NCBI GenBank assembly: GCA_026706425.1
Contig: JAPOYW010000458.1
Span: forward strand, 1 to 16,894
Source of the DNA: Gammaproteobacteria bacterium
GTDB lineage: Bacteria; Pseudomonadota; Gammaproteobacteria; Pseudomonadales; Azotimanducaceae
Reading direction: 5' to 3'
DNA length: 16,894 nucleotides
Shown one piece after another: positions 1-6,759 of the stretch. The translations under genes and the position numbers were made by a program. The stretch's first letter is position 1, and the number at the start of each line of letters is the position of its first letter. The notes beneath the pieces were generated by a model. It saw only the letters and a program-made list of their open reading frames with translations. It was not told the DNA's origin and searched no databases.

Positions 1-235
1 TGATTGATTTCGGGAAAAACCAATCATACCGCAGGGAGCGTTCAGGCCGTATTCTTTTCACCTACTTTGTGGGACAGCAATGGTTGTATCTGTACAAGGA
101 TGTCGATGTAGGCAAGGGTGTGGGGGCGGGCCCGAAGGTCATACGTAATCCGGTATTGGAGCTCGGTAAGCGTGTGTTTTTCGATGAGCGCGGTAGACGT
201 GCTGGTTGTGGAGGGTAGGTCGCGGTACCGTTCGA

Positions 236-263
236 TTGAGGAACAATAGTCGGTTTCTATTGT
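236..263 (+). promoter_or_regulatory. Candidate sigma70 promoter for the epimerase-oxidoreductase operon
   Basis: TTGAGG (236-241) and TATTGT (258-263) are separated by 16 bases. Each matches the consensus hexamer at four of six positions. The predicted transcription start near 270 would give a leader of about 40 bases before the ATG at 310. No transcription data support it, but the spacing, the position and the overlap with a palindrome are mutually consistent. Confidence 0.45.
243..263. promoter_or_regulatory. 21-bp palindromic operator candidate
   Basis: ACAATAG (243-249) and CTATTGT (257-263) are perfect inverted 7-bp arms around a 7-bp centre. The site also satisfies the LysR-type T-N11-A rule (T247 to A259). 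It lies over the promoter spacer and -10 hexamer, so a bound protein would most simply repress. GntR-family regulators often control hydroxyproline genes, but no regulator gene is in the window and the regulator family is unknown. Confidence 0.45.
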
Positions 264-309
264 GATTCGGAGCGGGTGTCGTCGACAGTGTGTTGCTGGT
301 AGGTAGACG

Positions 310-1275
310 ATGGTGTGCCGCGTGACGCGGTTCCTGCGTGTGATCGACTCCCACACCGCCGGCGAACCGACGCGGGTGGTGGTCGACGGAGGGCCGGACC
401 TCGGCGATGGACCGATCGCGGAACGACTGCGACGATTCGCCACGCACCACGACGACTTTCGCCGCTCCGTGATCCTCGAGCCGCGCGGATCCGATGCGCT
501 GGTGGGGGCGCTCCTTTGCACGCCGGCGGACCCGGGCTGCGCGGCCGGCGTGATCTTCTTCAACAACGTGGGCTACCTCAACATGTGCGGCCACGGAGCG
601 ATCGGCGTGGCCGTCACCCTCGCCTACCTCGGCAGCGTGGAAGTTGGCGAGCTCCGCCTCGAAACCCCGGTCGGCGTGGTTCCCGTGGTCTTGCGGACGC
701 CCAACGAAGCGACCATCGAGAACGTCCCGAGCTACCGGTTCCGATCAGCGGTCGCCGTGGCCGTCGAGGGTCTGGGCAACGTGCGGGGAGATATCGCCTG
801 GGGGGGCAACTGGTTTTTTCTCGTCGACGCGACCTCGATCCCCGGGCTCGCGGCAATCACGCTCGATGCCGAACCCGAACTCACGGAAGCGGCGCGGCGT
901 ATCAAGGCCGCCCTGGTACGAGGAGGTGTCACGGGTCGCGACGGTGCCGAGATCGACCATATCGAGTTGTTCGGCCCCCCGGTCTCCGCGGATGCCCATG
1001 GCCGGAACTTCGTACTCTGCCCCGGTGCCGCCTACGACCGCTCGCCATGTGGCACGGGAACCAGCGCGAAGCTCGCCTGTCTTGCCGCCGATGGCGAGCT
1101 TCGACCCGGCGAGGCGTGGGTGCAGGAGAGTCTCATCGGCTCGCGGTTCGTGGCCCGGTACCGGCACGGCGGCGCCAACGAGATCGTGCCCAGCATTACC
1201 GGCGAGGCGTTCGTTTGCAGCGACGGGACCTTGATTCGCGATCCGCGCGATCCGTTCAAGAACGGCGTCGGCTGA
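310..1275 (+). CDS. 4-hydroxyproline 2-epimerase / proline racemase family protein
   Basis: A 321-residue enzyme of the proline racemase family, the usual length. It should be a cytosolic, cofactor-independent epimerase converting trans-4-hydroxy-L-proline to cis-4-hydroxy-D-proline (LhpA/HypRE-type). Near the N-terminus is the family segment IDSHTAGEPTRVVV (residues 12-25). The two catalytic cysteines are both present: Cys93 in NMCGHGAIG and Cys247 in DRSPCGTGTSAK, with Asp243 just before. Trans-3-hydroxyproline dehydratases replace the first cysteine, so a true epimerase/racemase is favoured. The ATG at 310 follows a GGTAGG-like ribosome site; a GTG at 322 is an alternative. The stop lies one base before the next ATG, so translation is probably coupled to the FAD oxidoreductase. 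That partner favours hydroxyproline over plain proline as substrate, but proline racemase activity is not excluded by sequence alone. Confidence 0.88.
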   Translation: MVCRVTRFLRVIDSHTAGEPTRVVVDGGPDLGDGPIAERLRRFATHHDDFRRSVILEPRGSDALVGALLCTPADPGCAAGVIFFNNVGYLNMCGHGAIGVAVTLAYLGSVEVGELRLETPVGVVPVVLRTPNEATIENVPSYRFRSAVAVAVEGLGNVRGDIAWGGNWFFLVDATSIPGLAAITLDAEPELTEAARRIKAALVRGGVTGRDGAEIDHIELFGPPVSADAHGRNFVLCPGAAYDRSPCGTGTSAKLACLAADGELRPGEAWVQESLIGSRFVARYRHGGANEIVPSITGEAFVCSDGTLIRDPRDPFKNGVG

Positions 1276-1276
1276 C

Positions 1277-2524
1277 ATGGCCGAACACGTCGTGGTCGTC
1301 GGCGCGGGCATCGTCGGCATCGCCTGCGCCCACTACCTGGCGGAGTCCGGCTACGCAGTGACGGTCATCGACCAAGGCCGCATCGGCGGCGGCTGTTCGC
1401 ACGGCAACGCCGGGCACATTTGCGCGAGCCACGTGCTGCCCCTGAACGAGCCCGGGAATCTCCGTGCCGCCTTGTTGTCATTGGTCAATCCCCGTGCCCC
1501 GTTCCGGGTCAAGCCGCAGTGGCGACAGGAACTCTTGCGGTGGTTCTGGGAATTCGCGCGCCGCTGCAACCACCGGCACGCGTTGTCGGCCGGAAGGGCG
1601 ATGAAGTCGGTCCTCGATGCCTCGGCTCGTGAATACGAGGCGCTGTTCCAGGCGGGCGGCCTCGACGCCGGGTGGCAGCCCCTCGGACTGCTCTACGTAC
1701 TCCGCACCCGGCGCGGCATGGAGCGGTTTGCTGCCCAGGACGCGATGCTGCGCGATGCCTTCGGGGTTGGGGCGACACGGCTTGAGGGCAGTGAATTGGT
1801 GGAGTTCGATCAGGCCCTGCGTCCGGGTCTCGCCGGGGGTTTCCACTACGACGGCGATGCCTTCCTGCGACCGGATGCCCTGACGACGAATTGGGCGCGG
1901 CGCCTCAAGGAACGTGGCGTGCGCTTCGAGGAAGATCGCCGCCTGCTATGCGTCGAGACAGGCGGCGGGAAGGTCGCGCGACTCGTTACCGATGCCGGCG
2001 AAGAGACCGCTGACCACTACGTCTTCGCCCTCGGCGCTTGGAGCGCCGAGCTTGCCGCGGATCTAGGTTGTCCGATTCCCGTCGAGCCTGGAAAGGGCTA
2101 CTCGATCACCACCGACCGTCCCCGGAACTGTCCACGTCACGCCCTGCTGTTCGTCGAACACCGCCTCGCCGCGACACCCTTCGAGGACGGCTTTCGCCTG
2201 GGGTCTATGATGGAGTTCGCCGGATTCGACGCGACGATACCGCCGCGTCGGATTCGGCAGCTTGTCGATTCGGCGAAGCACTACCTTGATGAACCGACCG
2301 GCGATCGCGTACTCGAGACATGGTCGGGCTGGCGACCCATGACCTGGGACAGCCTGCCTGTCATCGGTCGAGTACCCGGTCTCGGCAATGCGGTGCTGGC
2401 CACCGGCCACCACATGCTGGGCATGACCCTGGCACCCGCAACGGGTAGGCTGGTTGCCGAGATCATCGGGGAACGATCCACCCGCTTCGACCCCGCACCG
2501 TTCTCGCCGGCGCGTTTTTCGTAG
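1277..2524 (+). CDS. FAD-dependent D-amino-acid (D-hydroxyproline) oxidoreductase, DadA-like
   Basis: A 415-residue member of the DAO/DadA flavoprotein family. The N-terminal dinucleotide-binding motif GAGIVG is at residues 9-14, and an acidic residue in VTVID ends the second strand. CSHGNAGHI follows, the analogue of the SYANAG segment that contacts FAD in D-amino-acid dehydrogenases. The C-terminal block WSGWRPMTWDSLPVIG and the TGHHMLGMTLAPATG segment close the FAD site. It most likely oxidises cis-4-hydroxy-D-proline to 1-pyrroline-4-hydroxy-2-carboxylate, donating electrons to oxygen or the quinone pool. The start is one base after the epimerase stop, so the two form a coupled pair. The later enzymes (deaminase and semialdehyde dehydrogenase) are not in the window. 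The substrate is inferred from context; a general D-amino-acid dehydrogenase is the alternative. Confidence 0.85.
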   Translation: MAEHVVVVGAGIVGIACAHYLAESGYAVTVIDQGRIGGGCSHGNAGHICASHVLPLNEPGNLRAALLSLVNPRAPFRVKPQWRQELLRWFWEFARRCNHRHALSAGRAMKSVLDASAREYEALFQAGGLDAGWQPLGLLYVLRTRRGMERFAAQDAMLRDAFGVGATRLEGSELVEFDQALRPGLAGGFHYDGDAFLRPDALTTNWARRLKERGVRFEEDRRLLCVETGGGKVARLVTDAGEETADHYVFALGAWSAELAADLGCPIPVEPGKGYSITTDRPRNCPRHALLFVEHRLAATPFEDGFRLGSMMEFAGFDATIPPRRIRQLVDSAKHYLDEPTGDRVLETWSGWRPMTWDSLPVIGRVPGLGNAVLATGHHMLGMTLAPATGRLVAEIIGERSTRFDPAPFSPARFS

Positions 2525-2601
2525 GGTTGGTGGCGTCCGCCTTAATTGGGCCGCTATCAGGTATGGTATGGGGATGGTCGGGGTAGAGGGACGCGTTCGA
2601 C

Positions 2602-3693
2602 GTGGGTAGGTACGTTGCCCGCCGGATCCTGCTGATCTTCCCGACCCTGATCGGGATCATCACCATCAATTTCTTCATCGTCCAGCTTGCGCCGGGTGGG
2701 CCGGTCGACCAGATGATCGCGACATTGACCGGCCAGGATGCCGGCGCGGCGAGCCGCATCGCGGGGGCCGACGCCGGACCCCAGGCGATGGAGGCCACCA
2801 CCGCCGAGAGCCAGCTTGCCGGCGCCCAGGGTCTCGACCCCGAGTTGATCGAGATGATCGAGAAGCAGTTCGGTTTCGACCGACCCATGCACGAGCGCTA
2901 CTTCAAGATGATCGGTGACTACCTGACCTTCGACCTGGGAGTCAGCTACTACCAGGACCGCCCCGTCGTCGATCTCATCATCGAGCGGTTTCCGGTGTCC
3001 ATCTCCCTGGGCCTGTGGTCGATGCTCCTCATCTACTCGATCTCGATTCCGCTGGGTGTTGCCAAGGCGGTGCGTGACGGGACCCGCTTCGACGCCTGGA
3101 CCAGCGGGCTCATCTTCGTCGGCTACGCGGTGCCGAGCTTCCTGTTCGCGATCTTCCTGATCGTGCTGTTCGCCGGGGGATCCTATCTCGACCTGTTCCC
3201 GTTGAAGGGTCTCACCTCCAACAACTTCGACGACCTGTCGCTCATCGGCAAGGTCGGCGACTACTTCTGGCATCTGGCTCTGCCGGTGACGGCATTGACG
3301 ATCGGCGGCTTCGCCACGTTGACGATGCTCACCAAGAATTCGTTCCTGGACGAGATCGCCAAGCAGTACGTGTTGACCGCCCGGGCGATGGGCCTCAACC
3401 AGCGCCGCGTGCTCTACGGCCACGTGTTCCGCAACGCCATGCTGATCGTCATCGCCGGATTCCCCGCCGCGCTGGTCGGCATCCTGTTCACGGGCGCGCT
3501 CCTGATCGAGGTGATCTTCTCGCTGGACGGCTTGGGCCTGCTCGGATTCGAGGCGGTGCTGCGCCGCGACTACCCGATCATGTTCGGGACGCTGTTCGTC
3601 TTTACGTTCGTCGGTCTCGCCATGACCTTGGTCGGCGACATCGTCTACACCCTCGTGGACCCCCGCATCGACTTCGAGACCCGGGAAACCTGA
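2602..3693 (+). CDS. yejB: Peptide/microcin C ABC transporter permease YejB
   Basis: A 363-residue inner-membrane permease very close in length and pattern to E. coli YejB (364). Hallmarks are the N-terminal helix with TLIGIITINFFIVQLAPGGP, the long periplasmic insertion (about residues 45-95) that separates YejB from ordinary DppB/OppB, and the segment KQFGFDRPMHERYFKM. Five further hydrophobic segments fall near residues 133-155, 172-195, 228-248, 278-305 and 325-350. The cytoplasmic EAA loop that docks on the ATPase is ARAMGLNQRRVLYGHVFRNA. The C-terminus VDPRIDFE is also YejB-typical. The start is a GTG preceded by AGAGGGA at about eleven bases. The gene lies 77 bases after the oxidoreductase; the gap shows no convincing terminator, so co-transcription is possible. 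Substrates of the family are oligopeptides and microcin C; the substrate here is unknown. Confidence 0.92.
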   Translation: MGRYVARRILLIFPTLIGIITINFFIVQLAPGGPVDQMIATLTGQDAGAASRIAGADAGPQAMEATTAESQLAGAQGLDPELIEMIEKQFGFDRPMHERYFKMIGDYLTFDLGVSYYQDRPVVDLIIERFPVSISLGLWSMLLIYSISIPLGVAKAVRDGTRFDAWTSGLIFVGYAVPSFLFAIFLIVLFAGGSYLDLFPLKGLTSNNFDDLSLIGKVGDYFWHLALPVTALTIGGFATLTMLTKNSFLDEIAKQYVLTARAMGLNQRRVLYGHVFRNAMLIVIAGFPAALVGILFTGALLIEVIFSLDGLGLLGFEAVLRRDYPIMFGTLFVFTFVGLAMTLVGDIVYTLVDPRIDFETRET

Positions 3694-4799
3694 TGGCCAC
3701 CACCTTGCCGGGAACCATGGCGCCGACGGACGGCTACGTCGTGGACGAACGGACGGCGCCGCCGAAACCGGGCCGGATCTCGCCTCTGACACGGCGACGG
3801 TGGGCGAACTTCAAGGCCAACCGCCGCGGCTACGTGAGCTTGTGGATCATCTCCATCCTGATCGTCCTGTCCCTGTTCGCGGAATTCATCGCCAACGACA
3901 AGCCGATCGTCATGGGCTACAAGGGCGAACTGTACGCGCCGGTCTTCTTCTTCTATCCGGAGACGGAATTCGGCGGCGTGTTCGAGACCGAGGCGGTGTA
4001 CACCTCCCACCACGTCAAGGAGCTGATCGAAGCCGGCGACGGCTGGATGGTGTGGCCGCCGATCCCGTTCAGCTACGACACTATCGACTTCTACACCGAA
4101 GGCGCGGTGCCGGAACCGCCGAGCCTGAGGCATTGGCTCGGCACCGACGATGTCGCCCGGGACGTGACCGCGAGGATCATCTACGGGTTCCGGCTGTCGG
4201 TCCTGTTCGGCCTCGGCCTGACGTTCCTCTCGGCCATCATCGGCATCGCCGTCGGAGCGACCCAAGGCTATTTCGGCGGTCTGATCGACCTGATCGGCCA
4301 GCGCGTGGTGGAGATCTGGGCGGGGCTGCCGGTGCTGTTCGTGATCATCATCCTGACGAGCCTGATCGAACCCAATCCCATCGCGCTTCTATTGCTGTTG
4401 CTGCTCTTCAACTGGATGGCGCTGGTGGCGGTGGTGCGCGCCGAGTTCCTGCGCACGCGCAATTTCGACTACGTCAACGCGGCCCGCGCCCTCGGCGAGA
4501 AGAACCTCACCATCATGACCCGGTACGTGCTGCCGAACGCCATGGTGGCGACGCTGACGTATTTGCCCTTCATCCTGAACGGCTCCATCACGACGCTCAC
4601 GTCCCTCGACTTCCTCGGCTTCGGGCTGCCGGCGGGCTACCCATCGCTCGGCGAACTGCTGGCCCAAGGCAAGGCCAATATCCAGGCACCGTGGCTGGGC
4701 CTCGCCGGTTTCTTCACCCTGGCCATCATGCTGACGTTGCTGGTGTTCGTCGGCGAAGGCGTTCGCGACGCCTTCGACCCGAGGCGATCCGCCGTATGA
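3693..4799 (+). CDS. yejE: Peptide/microcin C ABC transporter permease YejE
   Basis: A 368-residue second permease of the Yej importer (E. coli YejE is 341; the extra residues are at the N-terminus). Its ATG overlaps the yejB stop by one base (TGATG), so translation is coupled. After a hydrophilic leader, SPLTRRRWANFKANRRGYVSLW precedes the first membrane helix (about 48-66). It is followed by the YejE-type periplasmic region starting FIANDKPI and including the HWLGTDDVARDV motif found in DppC/OppC-class permeases. The EAA loop is ARALGEKNLTIMTRYVLPNA. The run TTLTSLDFLGFGLP and the closing EGVRDAFDPRRS are nearly universal in YejE. It pairs with YejB to form the translocation channel. An internal ATG at 3717 would trim eight residues and cannot be ruled out. 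Confidence 0.92.
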   Translation: MATTLPGTMAPTDGYVVDERTAPPKPGRISPLTRRRWANFKANRRGYVSLWIISILIVLSLFAEFIANDKPIVMGYKGELYAPVFFFYPETEFGGVFETEAVYTSHHVKELIEAGDGWMVWPPIPFSYDTIDFYTEGAVPEPPSLRHWLGTDDVARDVTARIIYGFRLSVLFGLGLTFLSAIIGIAVGATQGYFGGLIDLIGQRVVEIWAGLPVLFVIIILTSLIEPNPIALLLLLLLFNWMALVAVVRAEFLRTRNFDYVNAARALGEKNLTIMTRYVLPNAMVATLTYLPFILNGSITTLTSLDFLGFGLPAGYPSLGELLAQGKANIQAPWLGLAGFFTLAIMLTLLVFVGEGVRDAFDPRRSAV

Positions 4800-4802
4800 A
4801 AC

Positions 4803-4846
4803 GCGACCGCTTCACGGTCGCCCGAGATTTCGCGACGCGAAATCTC
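4803..4846 (+). repeat. Two adjacent hairpins in the yejE-yejF gap
   Basis: GCGACCG (4803-4809) pairs perfectly with CGGTCGC (4815-4821) across a five-base loop. Two bases further on, GAGATTTCGC (4824-4833) pairs perfectly with GCGAAATCTC (4837-4846) across a three-base GAC loop. No T-tract follows, so an intrinsic terminator is unlikely. They could act as an mRNA-stability or REP-like element, or could limit yejF translation. Confidence 0.6.
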
Positions 4847-4881
4847 ATGTGGGCAAGGTTTGTCCGACTGGTGGCGAACAA

Positions 4882-6498
4882 GTGAAACCCTTGGTCGGTG
4901 GCAGTCGGATCCTCGAAGTCGACGATCTCGCGGTGGCGTTCCGCGACGAGGAAGTCGTCACCGGCGCGAGTTTCCACATCGACCGGGGCGAGACGATGGG
5001 GATTGTCGGCGAGTCCGGTTCCGGCAAGTCCGTCACCGCGCTGTCGGTGATGCAGCTGTTGCCGTACCAGTACGCGAGCCATCCCCGGGGGTCGGTGCGG
5101 GTCGATGGCCAGGAGGTGATCGGCGCGTCCGAGGACGACATGCTGAAGATCCGGGGTGAACGGGTCGGCATGGTGTTCCAGGAGCCGATGACGTCGCTCA
5201 ATCCCCTGCACACCATCGAGCAGCAGCTCGGCGAGATCCTGTTCGTGCATCGGGGCATGGGCAAGCACGACGGCCGTGAACGCGCTCTGGAGCTGCTTGA
5301 CATGGTGGCGCTGCCCAACGCCACCGAGCGCCTCGGCGCCTATCCCCACGAACTCTCCGGTGGCCAGCGCCAACGGGTCATGATCGCGATGGCGCTCGCC
5401 AACGAACCGGATCTCCTGATCGCGGACGAACCGACGACGGCCTTGGCTGGCACCGTCCCGGCACAGATTCTCGAGCTTCTGAACGAGCTCAAGGAGCGTC
5501 TCAACATGGCGCTCATGTTGATCACCCACGACCTCGGCGTGGTGCGCAAGATGGCGGACCGGGTCTGCGTCATGACCCAGGGCGAGATCGTCGAGCAGGG
5601 ACGCGCCGAGCGGGTGTTCAACGAACCGCGGCACGAGTACACGCGAGGTCTCTTGGCGGCGGAGCCGAGCGGCGACCCGGTGGACGCGCGTGCCGATGCC
5701 CCGGTGGTCATGGATGCGGATCAACTGACGGTCAAGTACCCCCTGGGGCGCGGCTGGTTTTCGGCGAAACGGTTTCTGACCGCCGTGGACGACGTCACCG
5801 TGCAAATCCGGCGCGGCCAGACGCTCGGCATCGTCGGCGAGTCCGGCTCGGGGAAGACCACGTTGGCGATGGCGATGCTGCGGCTAACGGCGAGCGAAGG
5901 CGGGATCCGCTTGGGCGACGAGTCCATCCAGGGCTGGAAGGCCAAGGCGCTGCGGCCGTTGCGCCACCAGATGCAGATCGTTTTCCAGGATCCCTACGGC
6001 AGCCTGTCGCCGCGCTCCTCCGTCAACCAGATCATCGAAGCGGGGCTGAAGATCCATCGGCCGGAACTCTCCGCCGCGGATCGGCGTCAGGAGGTGGCGC
6101 GCGTGCTCCTGGACGTCGGGCTCGACCCCGACGCCCAGGATCGCTATCCCCACGAGTTCTCCGGCGGTCAGCGCCAGCGCGTCGCGATCGCCCGGGCGGT
6201 GATACTCAATCCCGCCGTCGTGGTGCTGGACGAACCCACATCGGCCCTCGATTTGTCGGTACAGGCGCAGATCGTCGACCTGTTGCGCGATCTGCAGCGA
6301 CGGCACGGGCTCGCGTATCTCTTCATCAGTCACGACCTCAAGGTGGTGCGGGCGTTGGCGCACGAACTCGTGGTGATGAAGGACGGCGTGATCGTCGAGC
6401 AGGGCAGTGCCGATCAGGTCTTCGAGGCCCCGAAGACGGACTACACGAAAGCGCTGATGGCGGCGGCGTTCGAGTTGGAGGCGGTGTCTGGGGGGTAG
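4882..6498 (+). CDS. yejF: Dual-domain peptide ABC transporter ATPase YejF (NBD1 D-loop altered)
   Basis: A fused tandem ATPase for the Yej importer: 538 residues from the GTG at 4882, close to E. coli YejF (529). The longer frame from GTG 4849 adds eleven residues, but it abuts a hairpin and has no ribosome site, whereas 4882 follows GGTGG at seven bases. Domain 1 carries Walker A GESGSGKS, Q-loop VFQEPMTSLNPLHT, signature LSGGQRQR, Walker B LLIADEP and H-loop ITHD. Its D-loop reads TTALAGTVPAQI instead of the usual TTALDVTVQAQI, losing the aspartate (codons 5446-5460). Domain 2 has Walker A GESGSGKT, signature FSGGQRQR, Walker B VVVLDEP, an intact SALDLSVQAQ D-loop and H-loop ISHD. The segment EPSGDPV links the domains. 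It powers import through YejBE; no yejA lies alongside. The D-loop change may be real or a local sequence error. Confidence 0.92.
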   Translation: MKPLVGGSRILEVDDLAVAFRDEEVVTGASFHIDRGETMGIVGESGSGKSVTALSVMQLLPYQYASHPRGSVRVDGQEVIGASEDDMLKIRGERVGMVFQEPMTSLNPLHTIEQQLGEILFVHRGMGKHDGRERALELLDMVALPNATERLGAYPHELSGGQRQRVMIAMALANEPDLLIADEPTTALAGTVPAQILELLNELKERLNMALMLITHDLGVVRKMADRVCVMTQGEIVEQGRAERVFNEPRHEYTRGLLAAEPSGDPVDARADAPVVMDADQLTVKYPLGRGWFSAKRFLTAVDDVTVQIRRGQTLGIVGESGSGKTTLAMAMLRLTASEGGIRLGDESIQGWKAKALRPLRHQMQIVFQDPYGSLSPRSSVNQIIEAGLKIHRPELSAADRRQEVARVLLDVGLDPDAQDRYPHEFSGGQRQRVAIARAVILNPAVVVLDEPTSALDLSVQAQIVDLLRDLQRRHGLAYLFISHDLKVVRALAHELVVMKDGVIVEQGSADQVFEAPKTDYTKALMAAAFELEAVSGG

Positions 6499-6759
6499 GC
6501 AAGCGCCGGCCCATGTGATCGACCAGCCACCCGAGGCGATTCGGGAGAACATCCGAAACGGGGCTCTCGTCCAACTGGCGACCGCATCGCCGTGGTCAGC
6601 GCGAGCCAAGGGGAACGGATCTTTGTCGTTTCCGAATGGGTTGATATCGGGCGAATGTCGCACAAGCGACCGGGCGGGTTTCGCTATCGCTCCTTGTTCC
6701 GCGTGCAGCATGCTTGCCGGGAGTCACCGAACCGGAACCCGCTATGGTAGATTCCAGCC
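6499..6759. other. Intergenic region after yejF, no convincing gene
   Basis: No terminator with a T-tract is visible; CCCGA (6530-6534) and TCGGG (6541-6545) form only a short stem. The yejF frame stays open past its TAG until a TAG at 6745-6747, and part of that translation (around 6580-6690) looks protein-like. However, it has no good start codon or ribosome site, and I recognise no family. It may be a decayed gene end. TATGGT at 6743-6748 is a possible -10 hexamer for the gene at 6760. Confidence 0.4.

Larger units (their letters stand above)
1..309. other. Intergenic region, no assignable gene
   Basis: No gene is recognised here. The base composition is visibly less GC-rich than the rest of the window. 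A + strand frame is open from the left edge (position 3) to a TAG at 216-218 and could be the tail of an upstream gene. However, its third codon positions are only about half G/C, unlike the neighbours, and I recognise no family. At the extreme left, TGATTG (1-6) can pair with CAATCA (21-26), with a further TTT/AAA pairing inside, giving a weak hairpin without a following T-tract. The right third holds the promoter and palindrome listed separately. Confidence 0.5.

Noticed and set aside
2557..3792. Minus-strand open frame of 411 codons antisense to yejB
   Set aside because: Highly charged His/Gln/Glu/Asp-rich translation, typical of the reverse complement of GC-rich membrane-protein genes; yejB on the + strand is unambiguous.
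4726..6711. Two long minus-strand open frames antisense to yejF
   Set aside because: The + strand encodes every ABC ATPase motif. The antisense products resemble no family and arise from high-GC codon bias.
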